This document shows, piece after piece, positions 17,098 to 26,677 of a stretch of DNA of 64,000 nucleotides. Both the position numbers and the translations under genes were made by a program. Positions within the stretch are counted from its first letter, which is position 1; every line of letters starts with the position of its first letter. The notes beneath the pieces are model-generated. The model worked only from the letters and a program-made list of their open reading frames with translations. It searched no databases and was not told the DNA's origin. The DNA comes from Alishewanella agri BL06 (GTDB taxonomy: Bacteria > Pseudomonadota > Gammaproteobacteria > Enterobacterales > Alteromonadaceae), in assembly GCF_000272005.1 (NCBI RefSeq), contig NZ_AKKU01000025.1:153493-217492 (forward strand), in the 5' to 3' direction.

Positions 17098-18273
17098 ATG
17101 GCGCGTCCACAATTTGACTGGCAAGATCCGTTTCAATTTTCCCAACTGTTAACCGAAGAAGAGCGGCTGATCCGTAATACCGCCCATCAGTATTGTCAGG
17201 AGCGTTTACAACCCCGGGTGTTAATGGCCAACCGCGAAGAGCATTTTCACCGTGAAATTATGAATGAGCTCGGCGAACTGGGTTTGCTTGGCGCGACCTT
17301 ACCGGAAAAATATGGCTGCTCAGCGGTTAACTACGTCAGCTATGGCCTGGTCGCGCGCGAAGTGGAGCGGGTTGATAGCGGTTATCGCAGCGCCATGAGT
17401 GTGCAATCCTCGCTGGTGATGCATCCGATCCATGAATACGGTACCGAAGCACAGCGCCTGAAATATCTGCCCAGGCTGGCGACCGGTGAGTGGGTAGGCT
17501 GCTTTGGTTTAACCGAACCGGATGCCGGCTCCGATCCGGCCAGTATGCGCACTACCGCCAAACGGATTGACGGCGGTTATCTGCTTAACGGCAGCAAGAT
17601 GTGGATCACTAATAGCCCGATCGCCGATGTGTTTGTAGTATGGGCTAAGCTGGACGGTGAAATTCGCGGCTTTGTGCTGGAAAAAGGTATGACGGGTTTG
17701 TCGGCACCAAAAATTGACGGCAAGTTCTCACTGCGCGCCTCCATTACCGGTGAAATTGTGATGGATAATGTCGCCGTGCCGGAAGACGCCTTACTACCTA
17801 ATGTCAGTGGCCTGAAGGGCCCCTTTGGCTGTCTGAATAAAGCCCGTTACGGCATAGCCTGGGGGGCGTTGGGTGCGGCCGAGTTCTGCTGGCATGCGGC
17901 GCGGCAATATACGCTGGATCGGATCCAGTTTGGTCGGCCGCTGGCGCAAACCCAATTGGTACAAAAGAAACTGGCTGATATGCAAACCGAAATTAGCATT
18001 GGCTTACTTGCTTGCTTACAGGCCGGCCGCTTAATGGATGCCGGTTTGCTGCCACCCGAAACCATTTCGCTGATTAAACGTAATTCCTGTGGCAAAGCAC
18101 TGGAGATTGCCCGTATCGCCCGCGATATGCACGGTGGTAATGGTATTGCCGATGAATATCATGTTATTCGCCATGTGATGAACCTGGAAGCGGTGAATAC
18201 CTACGAAGGTACCCATGATGTGCATGCGCTGATCCTGGGCCGTGCCCAGACCGGCTTGCAAGCCTTTAGCTAA
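17098..18273 (+). CDS. gcdH: Glutaryl-CoA dehydrogenase
   Basis: FAD enzyme of 391 residues that oxidises and decarboxylates glutaryl-CoA to crotonyl-CoA, the end of lysine/tryptophan/glutarate breakdown. Similarity to human GCDH is extensive: [16 protein letters not shown] with the glutaryl-binding arginine, [14 protein letters not shown], and TYEGTHD with catalytic Glu370. The ATG at 17098 has GAGGTG six bases ahead; the frame is open to 17011 but the extra residues are not conserved. It is followed 13 bases later by the E1 gene, so they are probably one operon. Confidence 0.95.
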   Translation: MARPQFDWQDPFQFSQLLTEEERLIRNTAHQYCQERLQPRVLMANREEHFHREIMNELGELGLLGATLPEKYGCSAVNYVSYGLVAREVERVDSGYRSAMSVQSSLVMHPIHEYGTEAQRLKYLPRLATGEWVGCFGLTEPDAGSDPASMRTTAKRIDGGYLLNGSKMWITNSPIADVFVVWAKLDGEIRGFVLEKGMTGLSAPKIDGKFSLRASITGEIVMDNVAVPEDALLPNVSGLKGPFGCLNKARYGIAWGALGAAEFCWHAARQYTLDRIQFGRPLAQTQLVQKKLADMQTEISIGLLACLQAGRLMDAGLLPPETISLIKRNSCGKALEIARIARDMHGGNGIADEYHVIRHVMNLEAVNTYEGTHDVHALILGRAQTGLQAFS

Positions 18274-18286
18274 GCCGGAGGCCAGC

Positions 18287-20488
18287 ATGACCGAAGCCTT
18301 GCACCCCTGGTTGCAGGGGTTTTTGGCGCGCATCGAACAAGGCGCCTTACCCACACCACACTGGCCGGACAGCCTGAGCGATAGCGATCTGTACCGGCTG
18401 TGGCACAGTCAGCTTTGTAGCCGGTTACTGGATTTACAGTCACGCTTACTGCAGGCCAAGGGCCAAAGTTTTTATACCATTGGCAGTGCTGGCCATGAGG
18501 CTAATGCTGCGGTGGCCGCTGCGCTGCGCCTGAGCGATCCGGCATTTTTACATTACCGCAGCGGCGCCTTTTTTATTGAGCGTAGCAAGCAGTTATCCGG
18601 TAGCACGCCGCTGTACGATATGTTGTTGTCGTTCTGCGCTTCCAGTGAAGATCCGATCTCAGGCGGCCGGCATAAAGTGCTGGGTAGCCTGGCACTGAAT
18701 ATTCCGCCGCAAACCAGTACCATTGCTTCGCAATTACCAAAAGCGGTCGGCACGGCCTTTGCCATTGATCTTAGTAAGCGGCTTGGCCAGCCCGGTAACT
18801 GGCCGGAAGATGCGATAGTGGTCTGTAGCTTTGGTGATGCTTCGGCCAACCACTCGACGGCACAGGGCGCCATTAACTCAGCCTGTTGGGCGGCCTATCA
18901 GCATGTGCCGCTGCCGATTTTGCTGGTCTGTGAAGACAATGGCCTGGGGATTTCCACCCCGACACCGCAAGGCTGGATCGAGCAAAGCCTGGCTGAGCGG
19001 CCAGAGCTGCGCTACTTTGCTGCTGATGGCAGTGATTTAGCCGAAACACTGCGCGTCGCCAAGGCGGCCGCACACTATGTCCGCAGCAAACGCGCACCGG
19101 CACTGCTGCATCTATCGACGGTACGCTTATTTGGTCACGCCGGCGCCGATGCAGAAGTGGCCTATCGCAGCAAACAGCAAATTGACAGCGAGCTGGAGCA
19201 GGACCCGTTATTAGCCAGCAGCGGTATGCTACTCAGTCGCGGCACCTTATCGCAGGCTGCACTGTTACAAAGTGTGCAGCAGCTGGCGGCGCAAATTGCC
19301 CGCGTGGCTGCCGTGGCCAGTAGCCGGCCCAAACTGACCAGCGCGGCCGCTGTGATGGCCTCGATTGCGCCGAATTATCCCGCTTTATCGACACCGCCGT
19401 TGCCGCTGCCAGCTGTGCGACAGGCGTTATTTGCCTTTGACCAGCATAACCTGGGTAAAGGCCAGCATTTAGCCAAGCTGTTAAACTGGGCGCTGCACGA
19501 TCTCTTTGCGCAATATCCACAAACCCTGCTATTTGGCGAAGATGTCGGCAAAAAAGGCGGCGTTTATGGCGTATCGCAGCATTTGGTCCATGCTTTTGGC
19601 GCCAACAGAGTGATTAATACCTTGCTCGATGAGCAAAGTATTCTCGGGCTGGCGATTGGACTGGCGCAGCAGGGCTTTTTGCCTATTCCGGAAATTCAGT
19701 TTCTGGCCTATGTGCATAATGCCGAGGATCAGATCCGTGGTGAAGCGGCAACGCTGCCGTTTTTCTCCAATGGCCAGTACCATAATGCGATGGTGATCCG
19801 TATAGCGGGTCTGGCCTATCAGCGCGGCTTTGGTGGCCACTTTCACAATGATAATTCCTTTGCGGTGTTTCGCGATATTCCGGGCATTATTCTGCTCTGT
19901 CCGTCTAACGGTGCTGATGCGGTGTTGCTATTACGCCAGGCGGTTGAGCTGGCCTATCAGCAAAAGCGGCTGGTGATCCTGCTCGAGCCGATCGCGCTCT
20001 ATATGACGCGGGATCTGCTACACCCTGGCGATGGCTTATGGCTTTGTCAGTACCCAGAGCCGGAGCAACCGTTGCCAGCGCTCGGCGAGCCGGCGGTTTA
20101 TGGCGAGGGTGAGCAGCTGGCGGTCATTAGCTACGCTAATGGTTATTATTTAAGTCGCCAGGCGTTAGCGGAATTGCCGCAGCAGGCAGCGGACATCCGC
20201 TTACTTGACCTGCGCTGTCTGGTGCCGCTGCATATCGATGCCATTATTCAGGCGCTGGGCCCTTGTCGCAAAATTCTGCTGGTGGATGAATGCCGCCGTC
20301 GCGGTTCACTCAGCGAAGAACTGTTTACACTGCTGCATGAAGCGCGGCCCGGGTTTTATCAGATCCAGCGTATTACCGCTGAAGACAGCTTTATTCCACT
20401 GGGGGCGGCCGCCTATCAGGTGCTGCCATCGAAAGCGCAAATCAGCAGTGCCATGCAGCAGTTACTGACTGCGGAGGTATTAGTATGA
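18287..20488 (+). CDS. Fused alpha-beta E1 component of a 2-oxoacid dehydrogenase
   Basis: Thiamine-diphosphate enzyme of 733 residues in which the alpha and beta chains of a BCKDH/PDH-type E1 are joined. The alpha half (about 1-370) has the ThDP site GDASANHSTAQGAINSA ... CEDNGLGIST. The beta half (about 400-733) has FGEDVGKKGGVYGVSQ, EIQFLAYVHNAEDQI and LLEPIALY. The start at 18287 has GGAGG six bases ahead. No E2 or E3 gene is adjacent. Given gcdH upstream it might decarboxylate 2-oxoadipate to glutaryl units or a branched-chain oxoacid; the substrate is not readable from sequence. It overlaps the acyltransferase gene by four bases. Confidence 0.85.
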   Translation: MTEALHPWLQGFLARIEQGALPTPHWPDSLSDSDLYRLWHSQLCSRLLDLQSRLLQAKGQSFYTIGSAGHEANAAVAAALRLSDPAFLHYRSGAFFIERSKQLSGSTPLYDMLLSFCASSEDPISGGRHKVLGSLALNIPPQTSTIASQLPKAVGTAFAIDLSKRLGQPGNWPEDAIVVCSFGDASANHSTAQGAINSACWAAYQHVPLPILLVCEDNGLGISTPTPQGWIEQSLAERPELRYFAADGSDLAETLRVAKAAAHYVRSKRAPALLHLSTVRLFGHAGADAEVAYRSKQQIDSELEQDPLLASSGMLLSRGTLSQAALLQSVQQLAAQIARVAAVASSRPKLTSAAAVMASIAPNYPALSTPPLPLPAVRQALFAFDQHNLGKGQHLAKLLNWALHDLFAQYPQTLLFGEDVGKKGGVYGVSQHLVHAFGANRVINTLLDEQSILGLAIGLAQQGFLPIPEIQFLAYVHNAEDQIRGEAATLPFFSNGQYHNAMVIRIAGLAYQRGFGGHFHNDNSFAVFRDIPGIILLCPSNGADAVLLLRQAVELAYQQKRLVILLEPIALYMTRDLLHPGDGLWLCQYPEPEQPLPALGEPAVYGEGEQLAVISYANGYYLSRQALAELPQQAADIRLLDLRCLVPLHIDAIIQALGPCRKILLVDECRRRGSLSEELFTLLHEARPGFYQIQRITAEDSFIPLGAAAYQVLPSKAQISSAMQQLLTAEVLV

Positions 20489-21510
20489 GTGGTAAAAAAA
20501 CCGCCGTCGTCGTTTGCCCCGGTCGTGGCAGCTATAACCGCACTGAGCTGGGCTATCTGAAGCAGGTCGCCGCCGACCGTAGCTGGCTTAAGCAATTTGA
20601 TACTGTGCGGGAGCAGCTCGGGTTAAGCACGGTAACGGCACTGGATCAGGCGCCGGCCTTTAGTAGTCGCGAGCATTTAAAAGCCGAGAATGCGGCAGCA
20701 CTGATTTATAGCTGTGGCATCGCCGATTTTGCGGCCATTGATCGCGAACAGGTAAAGATCGTGGCGGTAACCGGCAATTCGATGGGTTGGTATACTGCGC
20801 TCGGCTGTGCCGGTGTCTGGCAGGGCGACAGTCAGATGCAGCTGGTCACCGGTATGGCGCAGCTGACGGCGGAGGCGGCCGGGGCGCAGTTTATCTATCC
20901 GCTGGTTAATAGCGACTGGCAGCCCGATGCCGTAAAGCAACGCGCCGTAGCAGAGCAGCTATGGCAACATCAGGGTGCGCTCTTTATGTCGATTGTGTAT
21001 GGTGGTTACGCGGTACTGGCGGGGGCGCAGCAGGCTGTGCAAGCCGCGATGCAGGCCCTGCCGCCCTGTGATGAGCGTTTTCCGCTATTGTTACCCGGCC
21101 ATGCCGCCTTTCATAGCCCACTAATGCAGCCGGCCTCAGATCAGGCGATGAGTCGTTTTTCTGAGCAACTGTTTCACCCGCCGCAACTCCCGCTGATTGA
21201 TGGCCGCGGCCAGATTTGGCCTGCCGGTTTAGCCCAGGCCACGGCACTAAAAGCCTATACCCTTGGCGATCAGGTCTGTCAAACCTATCACTTTAGTAAG
21301 GCTATCGAGGTAGCAGTAAAAGAGTTTGCGCCGGACCATCTGATCTTACTCGGCCCTGGCAGCAGCCTCGGTGGCGCCGTCGCACAAAGTCTGATTGCGG
21401 TTAACTGGCACAACTGGCAAAGCAAAGCCGATTTTAGTCAGGCGCAGCAGGCAGCATCCCCCTTTGTACTTAGTATGGGGCTACCGGAGCAGCGCCGCCA
21501 GGTAGGTTAA
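20485..21510 (+). CDS. FabD-like acyltransferase lacking the malonate-binding arginine
   Basis: Protein of 341 residues with the malonyl-CoA:ACP transacylase fold. The nucleophile is Ser99 in GNSMG (usual GHSLG) and the partner is His210 in GHAAFHSPLM. In E. coli FabD the arginine of LVEMRGKFMQ binds the malonyl carboxylate; the matching stretch here, LVTGMAQLTA (120-129), has Met124 in its place. In related enzymes, loss of that arginine favours uncharged acyl groups, so malonyl transfer is doubtful. It overlaps the E1 gene (ATGA), so they are co-translated. The acyl donor and carrier are unknown. Confidence 0.75.
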   Translation: MSGKKTAVVVCPGRGSYNRTELGYLKQVAADRSWLKQFDTVREQLGLSTVTALDQAPAFSSREHLKAENAAALIYSCGIADFAAIDREQVKIVAVTGNSMGWYTALGCAGVWQGDSQMQLVTGMAQLTAEAAGAQFIYPLVNSDWQPDAVKQRAVAEQLWQHQGALFMSIVYGGYAVLAGAQQAVQAAMQALPPCDERFPLLLPGHAAFHSPLMQPASDQAMSRFSEQLFHPPQLPLIDGRGQIWPAGLAQATALKAYTLGDQVCQTYHFSKAIEVAVKEFAPDHLILLGPGSSLGGAVAQSLIAVNWHNWQSKADFSQAQQAASPFVLSMGLPEQRRQVG

Positions 21511-21608
21511 TTCACCAAAACGTCGTACAGCGGGTCAGCAGACTCGCTGCTACACTTTATCCCATGTCTGACGCCATTAAACGCATGCCAGAATTTTTGC
21601 GCTTGATA

Positions 21609-21626
21609 ACATACAGTCGTGTATGT
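21609..21626. promoter_or_regulatory. Candidate TetR/AcrR operator upstream of the RND pump
   Basis: ACATACA-GTCG-TGTATGT is a perfect 7-4-7 inverted repeat, 68 bases before the acrA-like ATG. It resembles the E. coli AcrR operator in size and in its TACA/TGTA arms. The TetR gene just past the pump is the obvious candidate to bind it. Confidence 0.55.
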
Positions 21627-21694
21627 ATATTGTTAGGCAAGGTAGGATTGGCAAAGTCCGCCTGACATAATTTCTTCAATCTTCAGGGGCAAGC

Positions 21695-22825
21695 ATGCAG
21701 CAATTTCAAGTTATTCTGCGCAAGAGCAGCGTTTTCGCGATCCTAATCGGGCTGTTAAGTGGCTGCAGTGAACCGGCTCCGCAAGCGCAAGCCGCGCCGG
21801 GTTTACCGGAAGTCGGGGTCTATCAAATCCAGTCTCAGTCGTTAGCACTGGTCACCGAATTACCCGGCCGGACCACCGATTTCAGACAGGCAGAAATCCG
21901 GCCGCAGGTCAGCGGTATTTTGCAAAAACGGCATTTTACTGAAGGCCAGCAGGTGACTGCCGGTGAACTGTTATATCAGATAGACCCGGCGCCTTATCAG
22001 GCGGCACTCGCCACCGCGGAGGCTAATTTAAGCCGGGCACAGGCGGCAGCAACCAACGCTGAGCAGCGTCTGAAGCGGTTACAAGGTCTGATAGCGTCGC
22101 AAGTGGTCAGCCAGCAAGATGTTGACGATGCCCGCGCCACCTTACTGCAAGCCGAAGCGGAAGTGCAAGCTGCTGCGGCACAGCGGCAGGTCGCTCGCAT
22201 CAATTTGGATTACACCCGCATTAGCGCACCCATCGCCGGTCAGATTGGCCGTTCAATGGTCACCGAAGGTGCACTGTTAACAGCGAATCAGGGCGAAGTA
22301 TTAGCCACTATCCGGCAACTTGATCCTATCTACGTTGATTTAACGCAATCCAGTAGCGAATTGCTGCAATTACGGCGGCAATTAACCGGTACGCAGCAAC
22401 AGGCTGTCAGCGTCAAGTTGGCGCTGGAAGATGGCAGTCAGTATCCGGCTGCGGGTGAGTTACAGTTCTCAGAAGCCAGTGTTGATCCCAGCACCGGTAT
22501 GGTGACTTTAAGGGCGGTGTTCCCGAATCCGGATAGGCTGTTATTACCTGGTATGTTTGTCCGTGCCAGTCTGGCGCAGGCTGAACAGTCCAATGTTGTA
22601 CTGGTACCACAAGCCGCAGTACAGCGTTTGCCGAAAGGCGCGACTCAGGTCCTGGTGGTGAATAACGAGCAACAGGTTGAAGCCCGGCAAATCACGCTCG
22701 GTCGCAGTTATCAACAGTACTGGGTAGTACAGGATGGGCTGGCCGCGGGTGAACGGGTAATCGTTGCCGGCCTGCAAAAAGTGCAGCCGGGTGCTCAGGT
22801 TAATGCTGTAGCAGTACAGGAGTAA
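21695..22825 (+). CDS. acrA: RND efflux periplasmic adaptor (AcrA/MexA-like lipoprotein)
   Basis: Membrane-fusion subunit of a tripartite efflux pump, 376 residues. A lipoprotein signal ends in LLSGC (Cys24). The barrel-sandwich opening is EIRPQVSGILQKRHFTEGQQVTAGELLYQIDP, followed by a coiled-coil hairpin (about 95-165) and beta-barrel and membrane-proximal domains. It links the RND permease to an outer-membrane channel. No TolC-type gene is adjacent, so an unlinked one is probably used. Three bases separate it from the permease gene. Confidence 0.93.
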   Translation: MQQFQVILRKSSVFAILIGLLSGCSEPAPQAQAAPGLPEVGVYQIQSQSLALVTELPGRTTDFRQAEIRPQVSGILQKRHFTEGQQVTAGELLYQIDPAPYQAALATAEANLSRAQAAATNAEQRLKRLQGLIASQVVSQQDVDDARATLLQAEAEVQAAAAQRQVARINLDYTRISAPIAGQIGRSMVTEGALLTANQGEVLATIRQLDPIYVDLTQSSSELLQLRRQLTGTQQQAVSVKLALEDGSQYPAAGELQFSEASVDPSTGMVTLRAVFPNPDRLLLPGMFVRASLAQAEQSNVVLVPQAAVQRLPKGATQVLVVNNEQQVEARQITLGRSYQQYWVVQDGLAAGERVIVAGLQKVQPGAQVNAVAVQE

Positions 22826-22828
22826 CAG

Positions 22829-25800
22829 ATGGCGAATTTCTTTATCAGCCGGCCGATTTTTGCCTGGGTTATCGCCATCGTTATTATGCTGGCCGGTGCC
22901 TTGTCGATTATGCAGCTGCCGGTAGAGCAATACCCGCGTATTGCGCCGCCTGCGGTCACGATTTCTGCCAGCTATCCAGGTGCTTCGGCACAAACAGCAG
23001 AAGATGCGGTGACCCAGGTCATCGAGCAGTCGATGACCGGTTTAGATAACCTGATGTATATGTCGGCGCAAAGTGATTCGTCCGGCAATATCAGTTTAAC
23101 CCTGACCTTTGAAACCGGCACCAACGCCGATATCGCGCAGGTGCAGGTACAAAACAAGTTACAGCAGGCCATTCCGTTACTGCCACAGGAAGTACAGCAA
23201 CAAGGGGTGCGGGTCGCTAAATCCAATGGTGCCTTCTTGATGGTAGTCGCCTTTATCTCGGCTGACGGCAGTTTAAGCCGCGATGATATTGCCGACTATG
23301 TGGTAGCGAACGTGCGGGATCCGCTCAGCCGTACCCCGGGCGTCGGTAATGTCACGGTGTTTGGTAGTCAGTATGCGATGCGGATTTGGCTCGATGCTGC
23401 CAAATTAAACCAGTTTAATCTGACGCCGGCCGATGTTACGGCGGCGGTTAGGGTGCAGAATAATCAGGTCACCGCCGGTCAGTTAGGCGGCGCACCGGCA
23501 TTGCCCGGTCAGCAGTTTAATGCGCCGATACTGGCGCAAACCCGCTTAACCTCAGCCGAAGAATTTGCCGATATTCTGCTGCGGGTTAATGCCGACGGTT
23601 CCACCGTAAAATTGGCTGATGTAGCCCGGGTTGAGCTAGGCGGGGAAAACTACTCCATTATGGGCCGTTTTAACGGTCAGGAAGCGACCGGTATTGCGAT
23701 TGAGTTAGCGACTGGTGCTAATGCTCTGGATACGGCAGCGGCAGTACGGCAGCGGTTGGAAGAGTTAAAACCTTACTTTCCGGCAGGTCTGGCGACGGAA
23801 ATTCCGTATGACACCACGCCCTTTGTCGAAATCTCGATTACCTCAGTGGTACAAACGCTGATTGAAGCGGTGATCCTGGTATTCCTGGTGATGTATCTGT
23901 TCTTGCAGAATTTCCGCGCGACCCTGATCCCAACCCTGGCAGTGCCAGTGGTGTTACTGGGTACCTTTGGCGTGATGGCTGCCTTTGGCTTTTCGATTAA
24001 TACCCTGACGATGTTTGGTATGGTACTGGCCATAGGTTTATTGGTTGACGATGCGATCGTGGTGGTGGAAAACGTTGAGCGGGTAATGACCGAAGAAGGT
24101 TTGCCACCGGAGGAAGCAACCCGTAAGTCGATGGGGCAGATCACCGGTGCACTGATTGGTATAGGTCTGGTGTTGTCGGCTGTCTTTGTACCGATGGCAT
24201 TCTTTGGTGGCGCGACCGGTGCCATCTATAAACAGTTCTCCATCACTATCGTGACAGCGATGGCGCTGTCGGTGCTGGTAGCATTAATTTTTACTCCAGC
24301 GCTATGTGCCACCATGTTGAAAGCCGGTCATGCACCATCTAACAAGGGCTTCTTCGGTTGGTTTAACCGTAACTTCGATCGCAGCAATAAAGGCTATCAG
24401 CGCGGTGTGGCTGCCATGTTAAAGCGGCCCGGCCGCTCCATGCTAGTGTACGGAGCTATTGTTGCCATTATGGCGGTGATGTTTATACGGCTGCCTACCT
24501 CGTTTCTGCCGGAAGAAGACCAGGGTATTTTCTTGTCGATCGTACAATTACCTGCTGGCGCCAGTTTAGAGCGCACTGAAGCGGTCATGGACAAAATCAG
24601 TGCCCACTATCAGCAGGATCCGGCAGTCATTTCAGCGTTCACCGTTAGTGGCTTTAGCTTCGCTGGCCGTGGGCAGAATGTCGGTTTGGCTTTTGTGCGG
24701 CTGAAAGATTGGTCAGAGCGTGGTCCGGAGGACAGCGTGCAGGCGGTGATTGGCCGGGCCTATGGTTTCTTTAGTACGATTAAAGAAGCGCAGGTATTTG
24801 CCTTTAACCTGCCACCTATTGCCGAACTGGGACGGGCAACCGGCTTTAACCTGTACCTGCAGGACCGTGGTGGCTTTGGCCATGAAGCCCTGCTTAACGC
24901 CCGTAATCAGTTATTGGGCATGGCGGCACAGGAACCGACATTAATGCAGGTGCGGCCCAATGGTATGGAAGATGCTGCTCAGCTAAAAATTGAGGTGGAT
25001 CAGCTAAAAGCTCAGGCACTGGGGGTATCCTTAAGCGAAATTAACCAGACACTGGCCATTGGCTGGGGCTCGGCTTATATCAATGATTTCGTTGATCGCG
25101 GCCGGGTAAAAAAGGTTTATGTGCAGGCTGAACCGGAGTTCCGGATGACACCAGAAGATCTGAACAAATGGTATGTGCGCAATAATAGCGGCGAGATGGT
25201 GAATTTCAGCTCCTTTGCCAGCAGTCGCTGGGAATATGGGCCCTTGCGCTTAGAGCGCTATAACGGCGTAGGTGCGATGGAAATTCAGGGTGAGCCGGCG
25301 CCGGGCGTGAGCTCGGGTGATGCGATGGCGACGATGGAGCGTTTGGTCAGTCAGTTACCTGCCGGTATCGATTTTGAGTGGACGGCAACCTCATATCAGG
25401 AAAAGCTGTCCGGCTCGCAGGCGCCGGCGCTGTATGCACTGTCTATTTTGGTGGTCTTCCTCTGTCTGGCCGCACTGTATGAGAGCTGGTCGGTACCTTT
25501 TGCCGTGATCTTAGTGGTACCGCTGGGGATTTTCGGCGCCCTCTGTGCCGCCTATATGCGTGGCCTGGGTAATGATGTCTATTTCCAGGTGGGGTTGCTG
25601 ACCACCATGGGGCTGGCATCGAAAAACGCCATTCTGATTGTCGAGTTTGCCCGCGAGTTGCAGCAGCAGGGGCGTGAGTTAACTGCCGCCATTATCGAAG
25701 CGGTTCGCTTACGGTTGCGGCCGATTATTATGACATCAATGGCATTCTCATTAGGGGTGTTGCCACTGGTGATCAGTAGCGGTGCCGGTTCGGCCAGCCG

Positions 25801-25924
25801 TAATGCGATTGGTACCGGGGTATTAGGCGGGATGATCTCGGCAACAGTACTGGCGGTGTTTTTAGTGCCAATTTTCTACTATGTGGTGATGCGGTTCTTT
25901 GCTGCGAAACCAAAAGTGGCGTAA
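22829..25924 (+). CDS. acrB: RND multidrug efflux permease (AcrB/MexB-like, HAE1)
   Basis: Proton-driven inner-membrane pump of 1031 residues, the usual HAE1 size. It starts [25 protein letters not shown] and has twelve predicted membrane helices with two large periplasmic loops. The proton-relay aspartates lie in [16 protein letters not shown] in TM4. It probably exports hydrophobic drugs, dyes and detergents. It is the second gene of the acrAB-type operon and ends at a hairpin terminator that overlaps the end of the convergent TetR gene. Confidence 0.94.
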   Translation: MANFFISRPIFAWVIAIVIMLAGALSIMQLPVEQYPRIAPPAVTISASYPGASAQTAEDAVTQVIEQSMTGLDNLMYMSAQSDSSGNISLTLTFETGTNADIAQVQVQNKLQQAIPLLPQEVQQQGVRVAKSNGAFLMVVAFISADGSLSRDDIADYVVANVRDPLSRTPGVGNVTVFGSQYAMRIWLDAAKLNQFNLTPADVTAAVRVQNNQVTAGQLGGAPALPGQQFNAPILAQTRLTSAEEFADILLRVNADGSTVKLADVARVELGGENYSIMGRFNGQEATGIAIELATGANALDTAAAVRQRLEELKPYFPAGLATEIPYDTTPFVEISITSVVQTLIEAVILVFLVMYLFLQNFRATLIPTLAVPVVLLGTFGVMAAFGFSINTLTMFGMVLAIGLLVDDAIVVVENVERVMTEEGLPPEEATRKSMGQITGALIGIGLVLSAVFVPMAFFGGATGAIYKQFSITIVTAMALSVLVALIFTPALCATMLKAGHAPSNKGFFGWFNRNFDRSNKGYQRGVAAMLKRPGRSMLVYGAIVAIMAVMFIRLPTSFLPEEDQGIFLSIVQLPAGASLERTEAVMDKISAHYQQDPAVISAFTVSGFSFAGRGQNVGLAFVRLKDWSERGPEDSVQAVIGRAYGFFSTIKEAQVFAFNLPPIAELGRATGFNLYLQDRGGFGHEALLNARNQLLGMAAQEPTLMQVRPNGMEDAAQLKIEVDQLKAQALGVSLSEINQTLAIGWGSAYINDFVDRGRVKKVYVQAEPEFRMTPEDLNKWYVRNNSGEMVNFSSFASSRWEYGPLRLERYNGVGAMEIQGEPAPGVSSGDAMATMERLVSQLPAGIDFEWTATSYQEKLSGSQAPALYALSILVVFLCLAALYESWSVPFAVILVVPLGIFGALCAAYMRGLGNDVYFQVGLLTTMGLASKNAILIVEFARELQQQGRELTAAIIEAVRLRLRPIIMTSMAFSLGVLPLVISSGAGSASRNAIGTGVLGGMISATVLAVFLVPIFYYVVMRFFAAKPKVA

Positions 25925-25952
25925 GCCACTTTTGGTAAAGGTTGTACCTTTT

Positions 25953-25989
25953 GCCAGTCTGTTAACTTCGGTTTCAGACTGGCTTTTTT
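25953..25989 (+). terminator. Intrinsic terminator of the RND operon
   Basis: GCCAGTCTG (25953-25961) pairs with CAGACTGGC (25975-25983), followed by six T. The right arm and T-run lie inside the last codons of the convergent TetR gene. Confidence 0.8.
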
Positions 25990-26591
25990 ATGCCGTTTAA
26001 CATCAAATCGATATAGGCTGCGGCTTGCTGCAAATCGCAAAAATCAGGTTTCAGTAAGTATTTACGGATCAAACCACCCAGATACGCATGAATAGCGCAG
26101 GCTGCCTGATCCGGCTCTACGCCAGCTTGCAGCGTACCGGCAGCGCGGGCACGTTGCAGGGCCCGACTGATAATGTCATTGGCCGTTTTATCCAGCTCTT
26201 CCTGCCGTGAAACCGCCGGGTTAAGTTCGTCAATATATTCACAGCGCAGAAAGACAATCGACAGCACCCGGAAGTGCCGTTCACTGCTGGTGATCAGGAT
26301 TAAGGATTGAATTAGAAAATCCCGCAATTGCGCCAAAGGGTCGGCTTGCTGCTCGCTATCCAGCTGGCCGAGCATTTGCTGAAATGGCAGGCGGATCCGA
26401 TCTAACATGGCGCTAAACAGCGCCGATTTGTTATCAAAATGCCAGTAAATGGCGCCCCGGGTGACCCCCGCGGCAACGGCAATTTTTTCCAGCGTGGTGC
26501 GTGATACACCGTACTGAAAAAACATCTGCTCAGCTGCATCCAGGATCTGTTCTCGGGTCGCCTCGGCTTCTGCTTTCGTTTTTCGTGCCAT
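25974..26591 (-). CDS. acrR: TetR-family efflux repressor (AcrR-like)
   Basis: Repressor of 205 residues. The N-terminal helix-turn-helix (about 10-57: REQILDAAEQMFFQYGVSRTTLEKIAVAAGVTRGAIYWHFDNK) is of AcrR/TtgR type and the C-terminal domain resembles the TetR_C_2 drug-binding fold. It is convergent with the pump genes and likely represses them through the palindrome at 21609-21626. It starts MARKTKAEAEATREQILD as AcrR does. Confidence 0.88.
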   Translation of the reverse strand: MARKTKAEAEATREQILDAAEQMFFQYGVSRTTLEKIAVAAGVTRGAIYWHFDNKSALFSAMLDRIRLPFQQMLGQLDSEQQADPLAQLRDFLIQSLILITSSERHFRVLSIVFLRCEYIDELNPAVSRQEELDKTANDIISRALQRARAAGTLQAGVEPDQAACAIHAYLGGLIRKYLLKPDFCDLQQAAAYIDLMLNGIKKPV

Positions 26592-26677
26592 CCGGGTTAC
26601 CGGTTATTCAAGGTCTGGGCAGTGTAGCACGCTCTTGCAACTGACACTACGATCTGAAATATCATGCTAAGCCAGAG

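Noticed and set aside
18287-20488. Pyruvate dehydrogenase E1 or acetoin dehydrogenase
   Set aside because: aceE is present elsewhere in the window as the PDH E1, and no acetoin genes are adjacent; the substrate is left open.
20485-21510. Housekeeping malonyl-CoA:ACP transacylase FabD
   Set aside because: There are no fab genes around it, the nucleophile motif is GNSMG, and the malonate-binding arginine appears to be replaced by Met124.
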